Source: Bacteroidales bacterium (GTDB lineage: Bacteria > Bacteroidota > Bacteroidia > Bacteroidales > UBA932). From it: a stretch of 64,000 nucleotides of DNA. Position numbers and translations under genes: made by a program. The stretch is taken from positions 62,001 to 126,000 of the forward strand of contig JAFZQO010000012.1 of assembly GCA_017620335.1 (NCBI GenBank). Reading direction: 5' to 3'. Below the pieces are notes generated by a model, which saw only the letters and a list, made by a program, of their open reading frames with translations, did not search any database and had not been told where the DNA came from. Positions 15,313 to 24,027 of this stretch are shown here, one piece after another. Every line of letters starts with the position of its first letter. Position 1 is the first letter of the stretch.

Positions 15313-16558
15313 GGACCCTTTCCACCCAGAGATAAACCTTGTCGCCGCGGCGCAGACGCTCCCCGGCGGGCAGGGCTATGGAGCAGCTGAGACCCTTGTC
15401 AACCTTGTCCACCGGCTGGAAATCTATCCGAAGGTCGTCGGCGGTGAACTCGACGACGCCGGTGGTCGGGCCTATGGCCACGACGCTGTCGCCGGCGTGC
15501 AGGACCGCCGACTCCACCTTGACCTCCGCGACGTTGATGCGGCCGAACCAGTTGGTGACCTTGCCGCAATAGACCTTGTTGCGGGTGGCGGAGCTGCCGT
15601 AGACGTCGCTCCACTGGCCAAGGTACGCCCCTTGATAATACCCGTCCCAGAAACCGCGGTTGAACACCTCGGCGAGGCGCTCCTTGAGGGAGGCGGCTAG
15701 CTCCGGCGTGTAGGTGCCGTCGCAGACGGCGTCCGCCGCGCGCCGGTAGCACTCGACGCTGCGCCTCACGTATTCTGCGCTGCGCGCCCGGCCCTCGATC
15801 TTGAACACCTTCACGCCGGCATTCACGATCTTGTCCATGAACTCGATGGTGCAGAGGTCCTTGGGGGACATTATGTACTTGTTGTCAATGTTCAGCTTGA
15901 CGCCGGTCTCGAGGTCGGTGACCTCGTAGCCGCGGCGGCAGACCTGCAGGCAGGCGCCGCGGTTGGCCGGAGAGGCGTAGGTGTGCAGGCTGAGGTAGCA
16001 CTTGCCGCTGACGGCCATGCAGAGGGCCCCGTGGGCGAACATCTCGATACGGACCAATTCTCCCGAAGGGCCGGTGATATGCTCCCGGGCTATGGTGTCA
16101 TAGATCTCCCGCACCTGGTCGAGGCGCAGTTCACGCGCAAGAACAACCACGTCGGCGAACTGTGCGTAGAAGCGCAGCGACTCCGCGTTCGATATGTTCA
16201 GCTGGGTGGAGATGTGTACCTCCATACCTATCTTGCGGCAATAGAGGATTGCGGCCATGTCGGAGGCGATGACCGCATCGACGCCGGCCTTGAGGGCGGC
16301 GTCCAGCACGGCATATGTCTCGCTGAAGTCCTCGGGATAAAGGGTGATGTTGAGCGTGAGGTAGCAGCGCACCCCGTTCTCATGGCAGATGCGGGCGACG
16401 TCATAGAGGTCCTCGCGCTTGAAATTGCCCGCGGAATTGGAGCGCATGTTGAGATGCCCGACTCCGAAATAGACCGAGTCCGCACCGCCCTGGATGGCGG
16501 CGTGCAGGCAGTCGAAGCCGCCCGCAGGGGCCATTATTTCCAGCTCCTTCCTGTCCAT
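15302..16558 (-). CDS. Peptidase U32-family protein, probable RNA hydroxylation enzyme
   Basis: 418 residues. Signature regions are IMAPAGGFDCLHAAIQGGAD (about 6-25), NRGACLQVCRRGYEV (about 198-212) and GVKVFKIEGRARSAEYVRR (about 247-265), followed by a C-terminal beta-barrel domain. Members such as TrhP and RlhA use these conserved cysteines in prephenate-dependent hydroxylation of tRNA or rRNA; older annotations call them collagenase-like peptidases. Start at 16558 (MDRKELEIMAPAGG), 7 nt after the polyprenyl synthase stop. Which RNA is modified cannot be told. Confidence 0.85.
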   Translation of the reverse strand: MDRKELEIMAPAGGFDCLHAAIQGGADSVYFGVGHLNMRSNSAGNFKREDLYDVARICHENGVRCYLTLNITLYPEDFSETYAVLDAALKAGVDAVIASDMAAILYCRKIGMEVHISTQLNISNAESLRFYAQFADVVVLARELRLDQVREIYDTIAREHITGPSGELVRIEMFAHGALCMAVSGKCYLSLHTYASPANRGACLQVCRRGYEVTDLETGVKLNIDNKYIMSPKDLCTIEFMDKIVNAGVKVFKIEGRARSAEYVRRSVECYRRAADAVCDGTYTPELAASLKERLAEVFNRGFWDGYYQGAYLGQWSDVYGSSATRNKVYCGKVTNWFGRINVAEVKVESAVLHAGDSVVAIGPTTGVVEFTADDLRIDFQPVDKVDKGLSCSIALPAGERLRRGDKVYLWVERVPKA

Positions 16559-16565
16559 GGGCGGT

Positions 16566-17546
16566 TTATTTGGCGCGGGAGACGAGCGAGTCTGCGAAGC
16601 GGCGCAGCATCTCCATGCGCACGGAATTAACATTGACCTTCAGGGCGGCGTCCATGGCCAGGGTGGTGAGCCTGGCGACTTCCTCGCGGGCATCGTCATC
16701 CACCCCGAGCCTGTTGTATATATCCTTGACCGCCAGGATCTTGGCCGTACGCTGCTGTTCCGTTTCCACGGGCATGGCCATGGCTTCGAATACCTCCTCC
16801 CTGTCCTCGGCCTTCTCCAGCGCGCGGGTGATGAGCCAGCTCTTCTTGTCGTTGACGATGTCCCCGCCGATGGGCTTCCCGAAGACCTTCTCGTCGCCGT
16901 AAGCGTCGAGGTAGTCGTCCGCGACCTGGAACGCCAGGCCAAGGCGGTAGCCGTAATCGTAAAGGAAGTCGGCGTCAACATCCGAGGCCCCTCCGATGAG
17001 CGCCCCTATCTTGGCCGAGCAGGCCAGCAGAACGGCGGTCTTGAGGCCTATCATCTTCATGTAGTCCTCCATCGGGACCTGCGGCAGTTTCTCGAAGTCC
17101 ATGTCCATCTGCTGCCCCTCGCACACCTCCGTAGCCGTTTTAGTGAAGAGGCTCAGGACCTTGCCGTGCACCCGCTCCGGGGTCATCGCGATGCGGCGGT
17201 AGCTGTCGATGTTCATCACGTCCCCGGAGAGGATGGCGGTGTCCTCGCCCCACTTCTTCCACACCGTCGGCATCCCCCTGCGGAGGGGCGAACGGTCCAT
17301 GATGTCGTCGTGGATGAGCGTGAAGGAATGGAACACCTCCAGCGCCAGCGCCGGCTCGACAATCTCGTTGTATAGGTCGTCCTTGAAAATGGAATAGGTC
17401 AGGATGCAGAGCTTCGGGCGGATGCGCTTGCCCCCTATGGAAATCATGTAGCGCAGCGGGTCGTAAAGACCTTTCGGTGCGGCCGGGAACTCGATCTCCT
17501 CGAAGATCTCCTTCACCGTCCTGTCGATATATGCTTCGGAAATCAT
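16566..17546 (-). CDS. Polyprenyl (isoprenoid) diphosphate synthase
   Basis: 326 residues. First Asp-rich motif HDDIMDRSPLRRG at about 86-98, second motif QVADDYLDAYGDEK at about 205-218, plus GGKRIRPKLC near residue 37. These are the substrate-binding motifs of trans-prenyltransferases. Two residues between the first two Asp residues of the first motif are as in short-chain synthases (FPP/GGPP type). It makes prenyl diphosphates for quinone or cell-wall lipid carriers. It heads a two-gene transcript with the U32 protein. Confidence 0.9.
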   Translation of the reverse strand: MISEAYIDRTVKEIFEEIEFPAAPKGLYDPLRYMISIGGKRIRPKLCILTYSIFKDDLYNEIVEPALALEVFHSFTLIHDDIMDRSPLRRGMPTVWKKWGEDTAILSGDVMNIDSYRRIAMTPERVHGKVLSLFTKTATEVCEGQQMDMDFEKLPQVPMEDYMKMIGLKTAVLLACSAKIGALIGGASDVDADFLYDYGYRLGLAFQVADDYLDAYGDEKVFGKPIGGDIVNDKKSWLITRALEKAEDREEVFEAMAMPVETEQQRTAKILAVKDIYNRLGVDDDAREEVARLTTLAMDAALKVNVNSVRMEMLRRFADSLVSRAK

Positions 17547-17568
17547 GGATATCTGTCGTTATCGTCCA

Positions 17569-17576
17569 CAAAGGTA
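17569..17576 (-). promoter_or_regulatory. -7 box of the polyprenyl synthase gene
   Basis: TACCTTTG on the minus strand, 22 nt before the ATG at 17546. Confidence 0.6.
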
Positions 17577-17648
17577 ATCATTTCATCCAAACCTTTCATG
17601 CGCTCGAAGAAATTGATTATATTTATCACGACTTAAACCACGATCGTC

Positions 17649-20099
17649 ATGAAAAGATTGCTTGTTTCCCTCCTTGTGCTGATGTCCTGCATGGGCCTGT
17701 ACGCACAGAAGACCGCATCCGGCTTCAAGGCCACCGTCAACGACGTAGATATCTCGGTATCATTCTATTCCCCCAAGATAGCGCGGGTGCTGAAGAGCCC
17801 CGCGGGGAAGGAGTTCGAGAAGCAGAGCCTCTCTGTCATCAAGGAGCCGGAGAAGGTGGACTTCACATACAGTTCCGCCAACGGCATAGTCACGGCCCAG
17901 AGCTCCGACCTGAAGGTGACGCTCGACACGAGGACGGGGCGCATCGATTTCGACTCGCCCGCAGGGAAGCATTTCCTCTCGGAGAAGGACTACGGAGTGC
18001 AGTTCCTGCCGATGACGTACACGTCCAGGGAGTTCGTGCAGGACGCGCTGGCAGCCGGGGCGTACGGCTACAGCCCTGCCATGCAGGGCCAGGGCGCCCC
18101 GGGCATGGGCGCCCCCGGAATGGGCCCCGGCCGCGGCAGGCTCGTCCAGATCGTCGAGAACACCTACGAGATCAGCCAGGGTTTCATCCTCGATGACGAC
18201 GAAGCCATCTACGGCCTCGGCCAGCAGCAGGCCGGCTTCATGAACCAGCGCAACCAGAGGCTCAAGCTCGAGCAGAACAACATGCTCGTCGCCATCCCGT
18301 ATATCGCCTCCACGAAGGGCTACGGCCTGTTCTGGGACAATTATTCAATAACTCTCTTCACCGACACCAAGTCCGCGGGTACGACGTTCACGTCGGACGC
18401 TGGCGACTGTGCCGACTACTATTTCCTCGCCGGAGGCGACGGTGACGGCACTGTCGCGCTCATGCGCGACCTCACCGGAGACGCACCGATGATGGCCCTC
18501 TGGACCTTCGGCTTCTGGCAGAGCAAGGAGCGCTACGAGTCCCAGGAGGAACTGGTCGGAATCGTCAAGAAATACCGCGAGCTGGGCGTCCCCATCGACG
18601 CGGTCATCCAGGACTGGAAATACTGGAACGAGCCGCCGCAGGAGCCCAACGACGACATGCAGTGGAACTCCATCGATTTCAAGAACCCTGCCTACCCCGA
18701 CCCGAAGAAGATGATGGACGACATCCACAATCTGCACGCACACTCGATCATTTCCGTATGGTCGCAGTTCGGCAAGGAGTCGGATATCTACAACCAGTTG
18801 AAGGAGATCAACGCCATACTTCCGATCAACACCTGGCCGAGCTCGTCCTCGCCTTACGACGTCTTCAACCCCAAGGCCAACGAGCTGGTCTGGAACAGGA
18901 TGCGCGATAATCTCTTCTCCGTCGGTGTGGACGGATGGTGGCTGGACGGCACTGAGCCGGAGATCCATCAGCCGGTCACGGACGCGATGTTCAATTTCCA
19001 GACCTCGCTCGGAGCGTTCAGGAATTACCGCAACGCCTTCCCGCTTTACGCGAACAGGAACGTCTACAACGGCCAGCGCGCCACCACCTCCGACAAGCGC
19101 GTGTACCTGCTGACCCGCTCCGCGTTCGCCGGGCAGCAGAGATACGCCGCCAACACCTGGAGCGGCGACATCACCGCCAGCTACGACATCTTCCACAAGC
19201 AGATCATGGCGGGCCTCAACTTCTCCATCTGCGGCATCCCCTACTGGAACACCGACATCGGGGCGTTCTACCCGCCGCGCGAGATGCCGCGCGAGTACGC
19301 CGGCCGTCCCGCCGAGTGGGAGAACTACAGGAAGCTCTATGTCAGGTGGTTCCAGTTCTCGACCTTCCATCCGATGCTGCGTTCGCACGGCACCCGCGGC
19401 CCGAAGGAAATCTGGCAGTTCGGCGAGAGGGGGACCTGGGCCTTCGACACCATCGAGAAGTACATCAACCTCCGCTACAAGATCCTGCCTTACATCTACT
19501 CCACCGCCTGGCAGGTCACCAAGAACCGCTATTCGTTCCTGAGGCATCCTTATATGGATTCGCCTGACGACAGGAACACCTGGCTGCTCGACGACGAGTT
19601 CCTGTTCGGATACTCGTTCCTCGTGGCGCCGGTGATCGAGGAAGATGCGACTTCGCGGGAGGTGTATCTGCCCGCGAGTTCGGCTTGGTTCGATTTCTGG
19701 ACGGACGAGAAGTTCGACGGAGGCCAGACCGTGACCAAGCAGACCCCCATCGACATCGAGCCTGTCTATGTCAAGTCCGGCTCCATCGTCCCGTACCTGA
19801 CGCAGAAGGTCCAGTACACCGACCAGGTGCCGTGGAACAAGCTTGAGCTGAAGGTTTATCCCGGCGCCGACGCCTCATTCGTACTCTACGAGGACGAGAA
19901 GGACAACTACAACTACGAGAACGGTGCTTATACTGAAATTCCGATGACATGGGACGACGCGTCGAAGACACTGACCATCGGCGAACGTCAGGGCTCCTTC
20001 AACGGCATGCTGAAGAGCCGCAAGTTCGTCGTGACGGTCGCCGGCGGCAAGTCGAAAACCGTCTCCTACTCCGGCCGCCCGGTTACGGTGAAGTTCTAG
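17649..20099 (+). CDS. Secreted glycoside hydrolase family 31 enzyme
   Basis: 816 residues. Signal peptide (KRLLVSLLVLMSCMGLYAQ), an N-terminal beta-sandwich, a catalytic barrel and a C-terminal DUF5110-type region. The nucleophile is Asp433 in DGWWLDGTEPE and the likely acid/base is Asp507 in NTWSGDITASYD; WYRK/RSHGTRGPKEIW follow the family pattern. GH31 enzymes are alpha-glucosidases, alpha-xylosidases or transglycosylases. The WLDGTEPE variant fits Bacteroidetes periplasmic enzymes acting on alpha-glucans or xyloglucan fragments. A Gly/Pro/Met-rich insertion (AGAYGYSPAMQGQGAPGMGA region, about residues 135-160) interrupts the N-terminal domain. It stands alone, with no SusCD next to it. 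Confidence 0.92.
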   Translation: MKRLLVSLLVLMSCMGLYAQKTASGFKATVNDVDISVSFYSPKIARVLKSPAGKEFEKQSLSVIKEPEKVDFTYSSANGIVTAQSSDLKVTLDTRTGRIDFDSPAGKHFLSEKDYGVQFLPMTYTSREFVQDALAAGAYGYSPAMQGQGAPGMGAPGMGPGRGRLVQIVENTYEISQGFILDDDEAIYGLGQQQAGFMNQRNQRLKLEQNNMLVAIPYIASTKGYGLFWDNYSITLFTDTKSAGTTFTSDAGDCADYYFLAGGDGDGTVALMRDLTGDAPMMALWTFGFWQSKERYESQEELVGIVKKYRELGVPIDAVIQDWKYWNEPPQEPNDDMQWNSIDFKNPAYPDPKKMMDDIHNLHAHSIISVWSQFGKESDIYNQLKEINAILPINTWPSSSSPYDVFNPKANELVWNRMRDNLFSVGVDGWWLDGTEPEIHQPVTDAMFNFQTSLGAFRNYRNAFPLYANRNVYNGQRATTSDKRVYLLTRSAFAGQQRYAANTWSGDITASYDIFHKQIMAGLNFSICGIPYWNTDIGAFYPPREMPREYAGRPAEWENYRKLYVRWFQFSTFHPMLRSHGTRGPKEIWQFGERGTWAFDTIEKYINLRYKILPYIYSTAWQVTKNRYSFLRHPYMDSPDDRNTWLLDDEFLFGYSFLVAPVIEEDATSREVYLPASSAWFDFWTDEKFDGGQTVTKQTPIDIEPVYVKSGSIVPYLTQKVQYTDQVPWNKLELKVYPGADASFVLYEDEKDNYNYENGAYTEIPMTWDDASKTLTIGERQGSFNGMLKSRKFVVTVAGGKSKTVSYSGRPVTVKF

Positions 20100-20163
20100 C
20101 CTCCCTTCGCTGTATCCACTCAGCCGCCTGTCCGCTGCGATTGGACATTTCGGGGAAAGTGAG

Positions 20164-20171
20164 TAACTTTG
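20164..20171 (+). promoter_or_regulatory. -7 box of rsgA, predicting a leaderless transcript
   Basis: TAACTTTG followed by five bases and the ATG at 20177. It also shows that in-frame codons further upstream are not part of the gene. Confidence 0.65.
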
Positions 20172-20176
20172 TCGGG

Positions 20177-21148
20177 ATGAAAGGAGAAGCGACAGTCGTC
20201 AAGAACGCCGGAAGCCATTACCTGCTGAGCTGCCTGCCGGAGTGGGACCTGTTCCCCGCCGTGCTGAGGGGCCGTATCCGGCTCAAGGGGAGCACGGCCA
20301 CCAACCCGGTGGCGGTGGGCGACCGCGTGAGCTGGGAGTGGGGCGCGGAGGCGCAGGGCGCTGCCTTCGAAGAAGGCGCGCGCCCGACGCCGGAGCACCC
20401 CGCGACAATCACCAAGGTACACGAGCGGCGCAATTACGTCATCCGGCGCTCAACCAACCTTTCCCGTCAGGCGCATATCATCGCCGCCAACGTCGACGAG
20501 GCCTTCATCATAGTGTCGCTGTATTTCCCGGAGATCAAGTTGCCGTTCCTGGACCGCATCCTAGTCACCTGCGAGGTGTACAATGTCCCGGTGACCATCG
20601 TCCTGAACAAGGTGGACATGTACCGGGAACTGGCGTCAGAACAGATAGAGGACTTCAAGAGGATATACGAAGGGGCGGGCTACCGCGTCATTGAGACCTC
20701 GGCCCGTACGGGCGAGGGTCTCGAGACGCTGCGCGCCGCCATCGGACAGCGGGTCTGCCTCCTTTCCGGAGAGTCCGGAGTGGGCAAGTCCTCGATTATC
20801 AAGGCTTTGGACCCTTCTTTGGACCCTAAGGTAGGGATAATTTCCGAAGCTCATCTGCAGGGCAAGCACACCACTTCGCTATACGAGATGTACCGGACCA
20901 AGGACGGGGCCTGCATCATAGACTCCCCGGGCCTGCGCGGTTTCGGACTGGTGGACCTGAAGAAGGAGGAGATTGCGCTCTATTTCCCCGAGATGCTCGA
21001 AGCCTCCCGCAAATGCCGCTTCACCCCCTGCACGCACACCCACGAGCCGGGCTGCGCCGTCAAGGAGGCCGTGGACGAGGGTCGCATCAGCGCGGAGCGT
21101 TACAATTCCTACCTCGGCATGCTCGAGGAGGACACCAAATTCCGCTAG
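20177..21148 (+). CDS. rsgA: Ribosome small subunit-dependent GTPase A
   Basis: 323 residues. An N-terminal OB fold is followed by a circularly permuted GTPase with G4 VLNKVD (about 141-146), G1 GESGVGKSS (about 200-208), G3 DSPGLRGF (about 252-259), and then the zinc site CRFTPCTHTHEPGC (about 283-296). It assists late maturation of the 30S subunit. The start follows the -7 box directly. It is 9 nt upstream of the MATE gene. Confidence 0.95.
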   Translation: MKGEATVVKNAGSHYLLSCLPEWDLFPAVLRGRIRLKGSTATNPVAVGDRVSWEWGAEAQGAAFEEGARPTPEHPATITKVHERRNYVIRRSTNLSRQAHIIAANVDEAFIIVSLYFPEIKLPFLDRILVTCEVYNVPVTIVLNKVDMYRELASEQIEDFKRIYEGAGYRVIETSARTGEGLETLRAAIGQRVCLLSGESGVGKSSIIKALDPSLDPKVGIISEAHLQGKHTTSLYEMYRTKDGACIIDSPGLRGFGLVDLKKEEIALYFPEMLEASRKCRFTPCTHTHEPGCAVKEAVDEGRISAERYNSYLGMLEEDTKFR

Positions 21149-21157
21149 TCTCTCCCG

Positions 21158-22561
21158 ATGAACGCACTTAACAAGGAGATCCTCCGCCTCGCCATCCCCA
21201 GCATACTTGCCAATCTCACCGTCCCCATCGTGGGAATGGTGGACATAGCCGTGGCGGGACACCTTCACGGCAGCGGGCTGTTCACCGCGGCAGCTTTCAT
21301 CGGGGGCATATCTATTGGGTCGATGCTCTTCGACCTTCTGTACTGGAATTTCGCTTTCCTGCGCGTCGGTACGGGCGGCCTGACGGCCCAGGCCTTCGGC
21401 CGGGGCGACAGGCGCGAATGCGCCCGCATCCTGATGCGGGCCCTGCTGCTCGCGCTGGCCTGCGCCGCCCTCATCCTCCTGATACAGTGGCCTTTCACGA
21501 AGCTTGCCTTCCTTTTTGTGGACAGCTCCTCCGAGGTCAGGCAGCTGGCGCTCAAATACTTCTTCATCCGCATCTGGGCCGCTCCCGCGACTCTTTGTCT
21601 GATGGCCTTCAGGGGATGGTTCATCGGGATGCAGGACTCGTTCAGTTCGATGATGACAGACCTGGTGGTGAACGGAATGAACATCGCCGCCAGCATCGTG
21701 CTTACGCTCGGCATCGGGAACTGGGAAGGTTTAGGCTTCCCGGGCATCGCACTCGGTACCGTGGTGGCGCAGTATTCCGGATTGATGTACGCATCCCTGA
21801 AGGTATTATTCCGATACAGGAACGTCTTCGAAGGCTTCTCCTCAGCCGACATCAGGGAGGCTTTCGCCGGCTCCGGCCTGCGCAGCTTCATGTCGATGAA
21901 CGGCGACATCTTCGTCCGTTCCCTCGGCTTCATGGCCATCTACATCAGCATCCCCGCAATCGCCGCCCACTACGGCGACCTCATGCTGGCCTCGAACACC
22001 ATCCTGATGAAACTGCTGATGATCTTCTCCTTCTTCACGGACGGATTCGCCTACGCCGGGGAGGCCCTGACAGGCCGCTTCATCGGGGAGAAGAATCAGG
22101 CAATGACCAGGAAATCAGCTCGTTATGTCTTTTACTGGAGCATGAGCATAGTCGTGGGCTTCATGGCGGCATACTGGTTCGGAGGCTTGCCTATGCTGCG
22201 GCTGATGAGCTCGGACGAGGAGGTGGTCGAGGCCAGCCGGCAGTTCCTGCCCTGGCTGGTCCTCATGCCGCTGACAGGCTGCGCCGCCTTCACCTGGGAC
22301 GGCATCTACCTCGGCGCGACGGCCTCAAAGGGCATCCGTGATGCCATGCTCTGGGCCGCCGCCGTCTTTTTCGCCTGCTGGTTCGCCGGAGTCGGCATAC
22401 TCCGCTCGGTCTCCCCTCTGCCCCACGACGCCCCCCGTTACCAGGCCCTCGCCATCCACATCCTCATGGTCGCCTATTTCGCACACCTACTCGCCCGCAC
22501 CGTCGTCCTGACAGTGCGGTATAGAAAAGATGTATTACAGAGGCATTTCCCCGAGACCTAG
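21158..22561 (+). CDS. MATE-family efflux transporter
   Basis: 467 residues with twelve hydrophobic segments in two similar halves. The opening LNKEILRLAIPSILANLTVP and the RVGTGGLTAQAFGRGD segment are typical of the DinF-like branch of MATE proteins, which exchange Na+ or H+ for toxic compounds. It follows rsgA by 9 nt and overlaps the convergent M28 peptidase gene by 4 nt. Confidence 0.92.
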   Translation: MNALNKEILRLAIPSILANLTVPIVGMVDIAVAGHLHGSGLFTAAAFIGGISIGSMLFDLLYWNFAFLRVGTGGLTAQAFGRGDRRECARILMRALLLALACAALILLIQWPFTKLAFLFVDSSSEVRQLALKYFFIRIWAAPATLCLMAFRGWFIGMQDSFSSMMTDLVVNGMNIAASIVLTLGIGNWEGLGFPGIALGTVVAQYSGLMYASLKVLFRYRNVFEGFSSADIREAFAGSGLRSFMSMNGDIFVRSLGFMAIYISIPAIAAHYGDLMLASNTILMKLLMIFSFFTDGFAYAGEALTGRFIGEKNQAMTRKSARYVFYWSMSIVVGFMAAYWFGGLPMLRLMSSDEEVVEASRQFLPWLVLMPLTGCAAFTWDGIYLGATASKGIRDAMLWAAAVFFACWFAGVGILRSVSPLPHDAPRYQALAIHILMVAYFAHLLARTVVLTVRYRKDVLQRHFPET

Positions 22562-24024
22562 TCCTTGTAGAGGCCGTCGCGGGAGAGGAGGTGGTCGAGG
22601 TTGGCGATGCCGTAGGCCGTAACGGCCTGGACGACAGCCGAGTGCTCGAGGTACTCCGGAATCAGCTTGTCATAGAGGTCGTCCTCGGTGTGCCAGATGT
22701 CACGGTAGACGAAGTCATATCCGAAGACGTCGGACTCACGGAAGGAGATGGCCGGAACGCCGTTCATGGCGAAGTAGGCGTGGTCCGAGCCGCCGGCGCT
22801 CGTAGGGCGCGGCTGCGGCTCGCCCGGGCGCTTGACCACCTCGAACGGGATGTCGGGATTGTAATCCTTTAGCGGCTCGCAGGCCTTGACGAAGTCGTCG
22901 TACATCGCCGGAGGGACCGTGATGGAAGTGGCGGCGAGAGGGCCTCCGTCGCGGTTGAAGTAGTTGGAGATCTTGCCCCACGGGATGGTCTTGTTCTGGA
23001 CGAAGTACTTCGATCCCAGCAGGCCGTACTCCTCGCCTGTCCAGATGCAGAACATGATGGAGCGCTTGGGCTTGGCGCCGGCCGCCGCCAGCAGGCGCGC
23101 AGCCTCCATGGTCACGCTGACGCCCTGGCCGTCGTCGGTGGAGCCGGTGGCGATGTCGTAGGCGTCGAGGTGGCCTCCCATCAGGACGTACTCGTCAGGG
23201 TACTTGGTACCCTTGATGACAGCGAGGACGTTGTGATGCTTCATGGGTCCCGGGAAGAAATGGTTGCGGATGTCGAACTCCAGCTGGAAGTCCTGGCGGT
23301 CGACCACTTTCTGCTTGACGATCTCGAACTGATGCTCGTCCAGGAGGATGTCACAGGCCTTCGGAAGATTGTCCATGGTGAGGTCGAAGCAGGTGGCGCG
23401 GTTGTAGAGCACCTGCATCGGGAGCTTGGACGGACGGATGAATCCGAGTACGCCGGCATCGACCATCTGGCGGTAGAAAGGTACGGAGACGTCCTCCTTG
23501 CCGGCGGCGAGCTGCGCGGCGCGCGTGGAGTCCGCCTTGGCGCTGGAGTCGAGGGCCAGACCGCTGGTCGGGCCCGTCTCGACCAGCACCCAGGAGCCCT
23601 TGAGCGCGCCCTTCACGCGGTCGAAATCCCTCTGCGTCTTGGGCTCGAGCAGCACGCGGCCCTTCTGGGGTCCGCGCGTTCCGGCGGTATAGGCCGGCGT
23701 GCCGAAATGCAGCATCATGCCGTCCTCGGAGAGCATCCGGCCGGACCAAGGTCCGCGGTCGAAGCCGACTCCGATTACGACGGCCTCCTGGAGCGTCACT
23801 TCAAGACCCCAGGAACGGAACTGCTCCGCCACCCAGTCCTCGGCGTGGTTGAGCATATGGGTACCCACGAGGCGTCCGCCGATATTGCGGGAAATATAGT
23901 CCTCATGCTCCATGACGCGGTTGTCTGTGCGGCCGAGCTCGAGCACGGTCTTGACGACCTTGTCCTGAGCGGACAGGGTCAGGGTCAGGCATAATGCCGA
24001 CAGGATGATGGAAAACCTTTTCAT
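22558..24024 (-). CDS. Secreted M28-family zinc aminopeptidase
   Basis: 488 residues with a signal peptide (KRFSIILSALCLTLTLSAQ). A protease-associated domain region (about 90-220) precedes the catalytic domain. Zinc ligands are visible in GGHLDAYD (about 283-290), STDDGQG (about 295-301), WTGEEYGLLG (about 331-340), SDHAYF and IWHTEDD. It likely trims peptides in the periplasm. It is the last gene of the dus-lpxK-rnr-M28 run, 3 nt after rnr. Confidence 0.92.
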   Translation of the reverse strand: MKRFSIILSALCLTLTLSAQDKVVKTVLELGRTDNRVMEHEDYISRNIGGRLVGTHMLNHAEDWVAEQFRSWGLEVTLQEAVVIGVGFDRGPWSGRMLSEDGMMLHFGTPAYTAGTRGPQKGRVLLEPKTQRDFDRVKGALKGSWVLVETGPTSGLALDSSAKADSTRAAQLAAGKEDVSVPFYRQMVDAGVLGFIRPSKLPMQVLYNRATCFDLTMDNLPKACDILLDEHQFEIVKQKVVDRQDFQLEFDIRNHFFPGPMKHHNVLAVIKGTKYPDEYVLMGGHLDAYDIATGSTDDGQGVSVTMEAARLLAAAGAKPKRSIMFCIWTGEEYGLLGSKYFVQNKTIPWGKISNYFNRDGGPLAATSITVPPAMYDDFVKACEPLKDYNPDIPFEVVKRPGEPQPRPTSAGGSDHAYFAMNGVPAISFRESDVFGYDFVYRDIWHTEDDLYDKLIPEYLEHSAVVQAVTAYGIANLDHLLSRDGLYKD

Positions 24025-24027
24025 TGC

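Noticed and set aside
17649-20099. GH31 gene as part of a polysaccharide utilisation locus
   Set aside because: No SusC, SusD or regulator is adjacent; the only SusCD pair in the window is 17 kb away.
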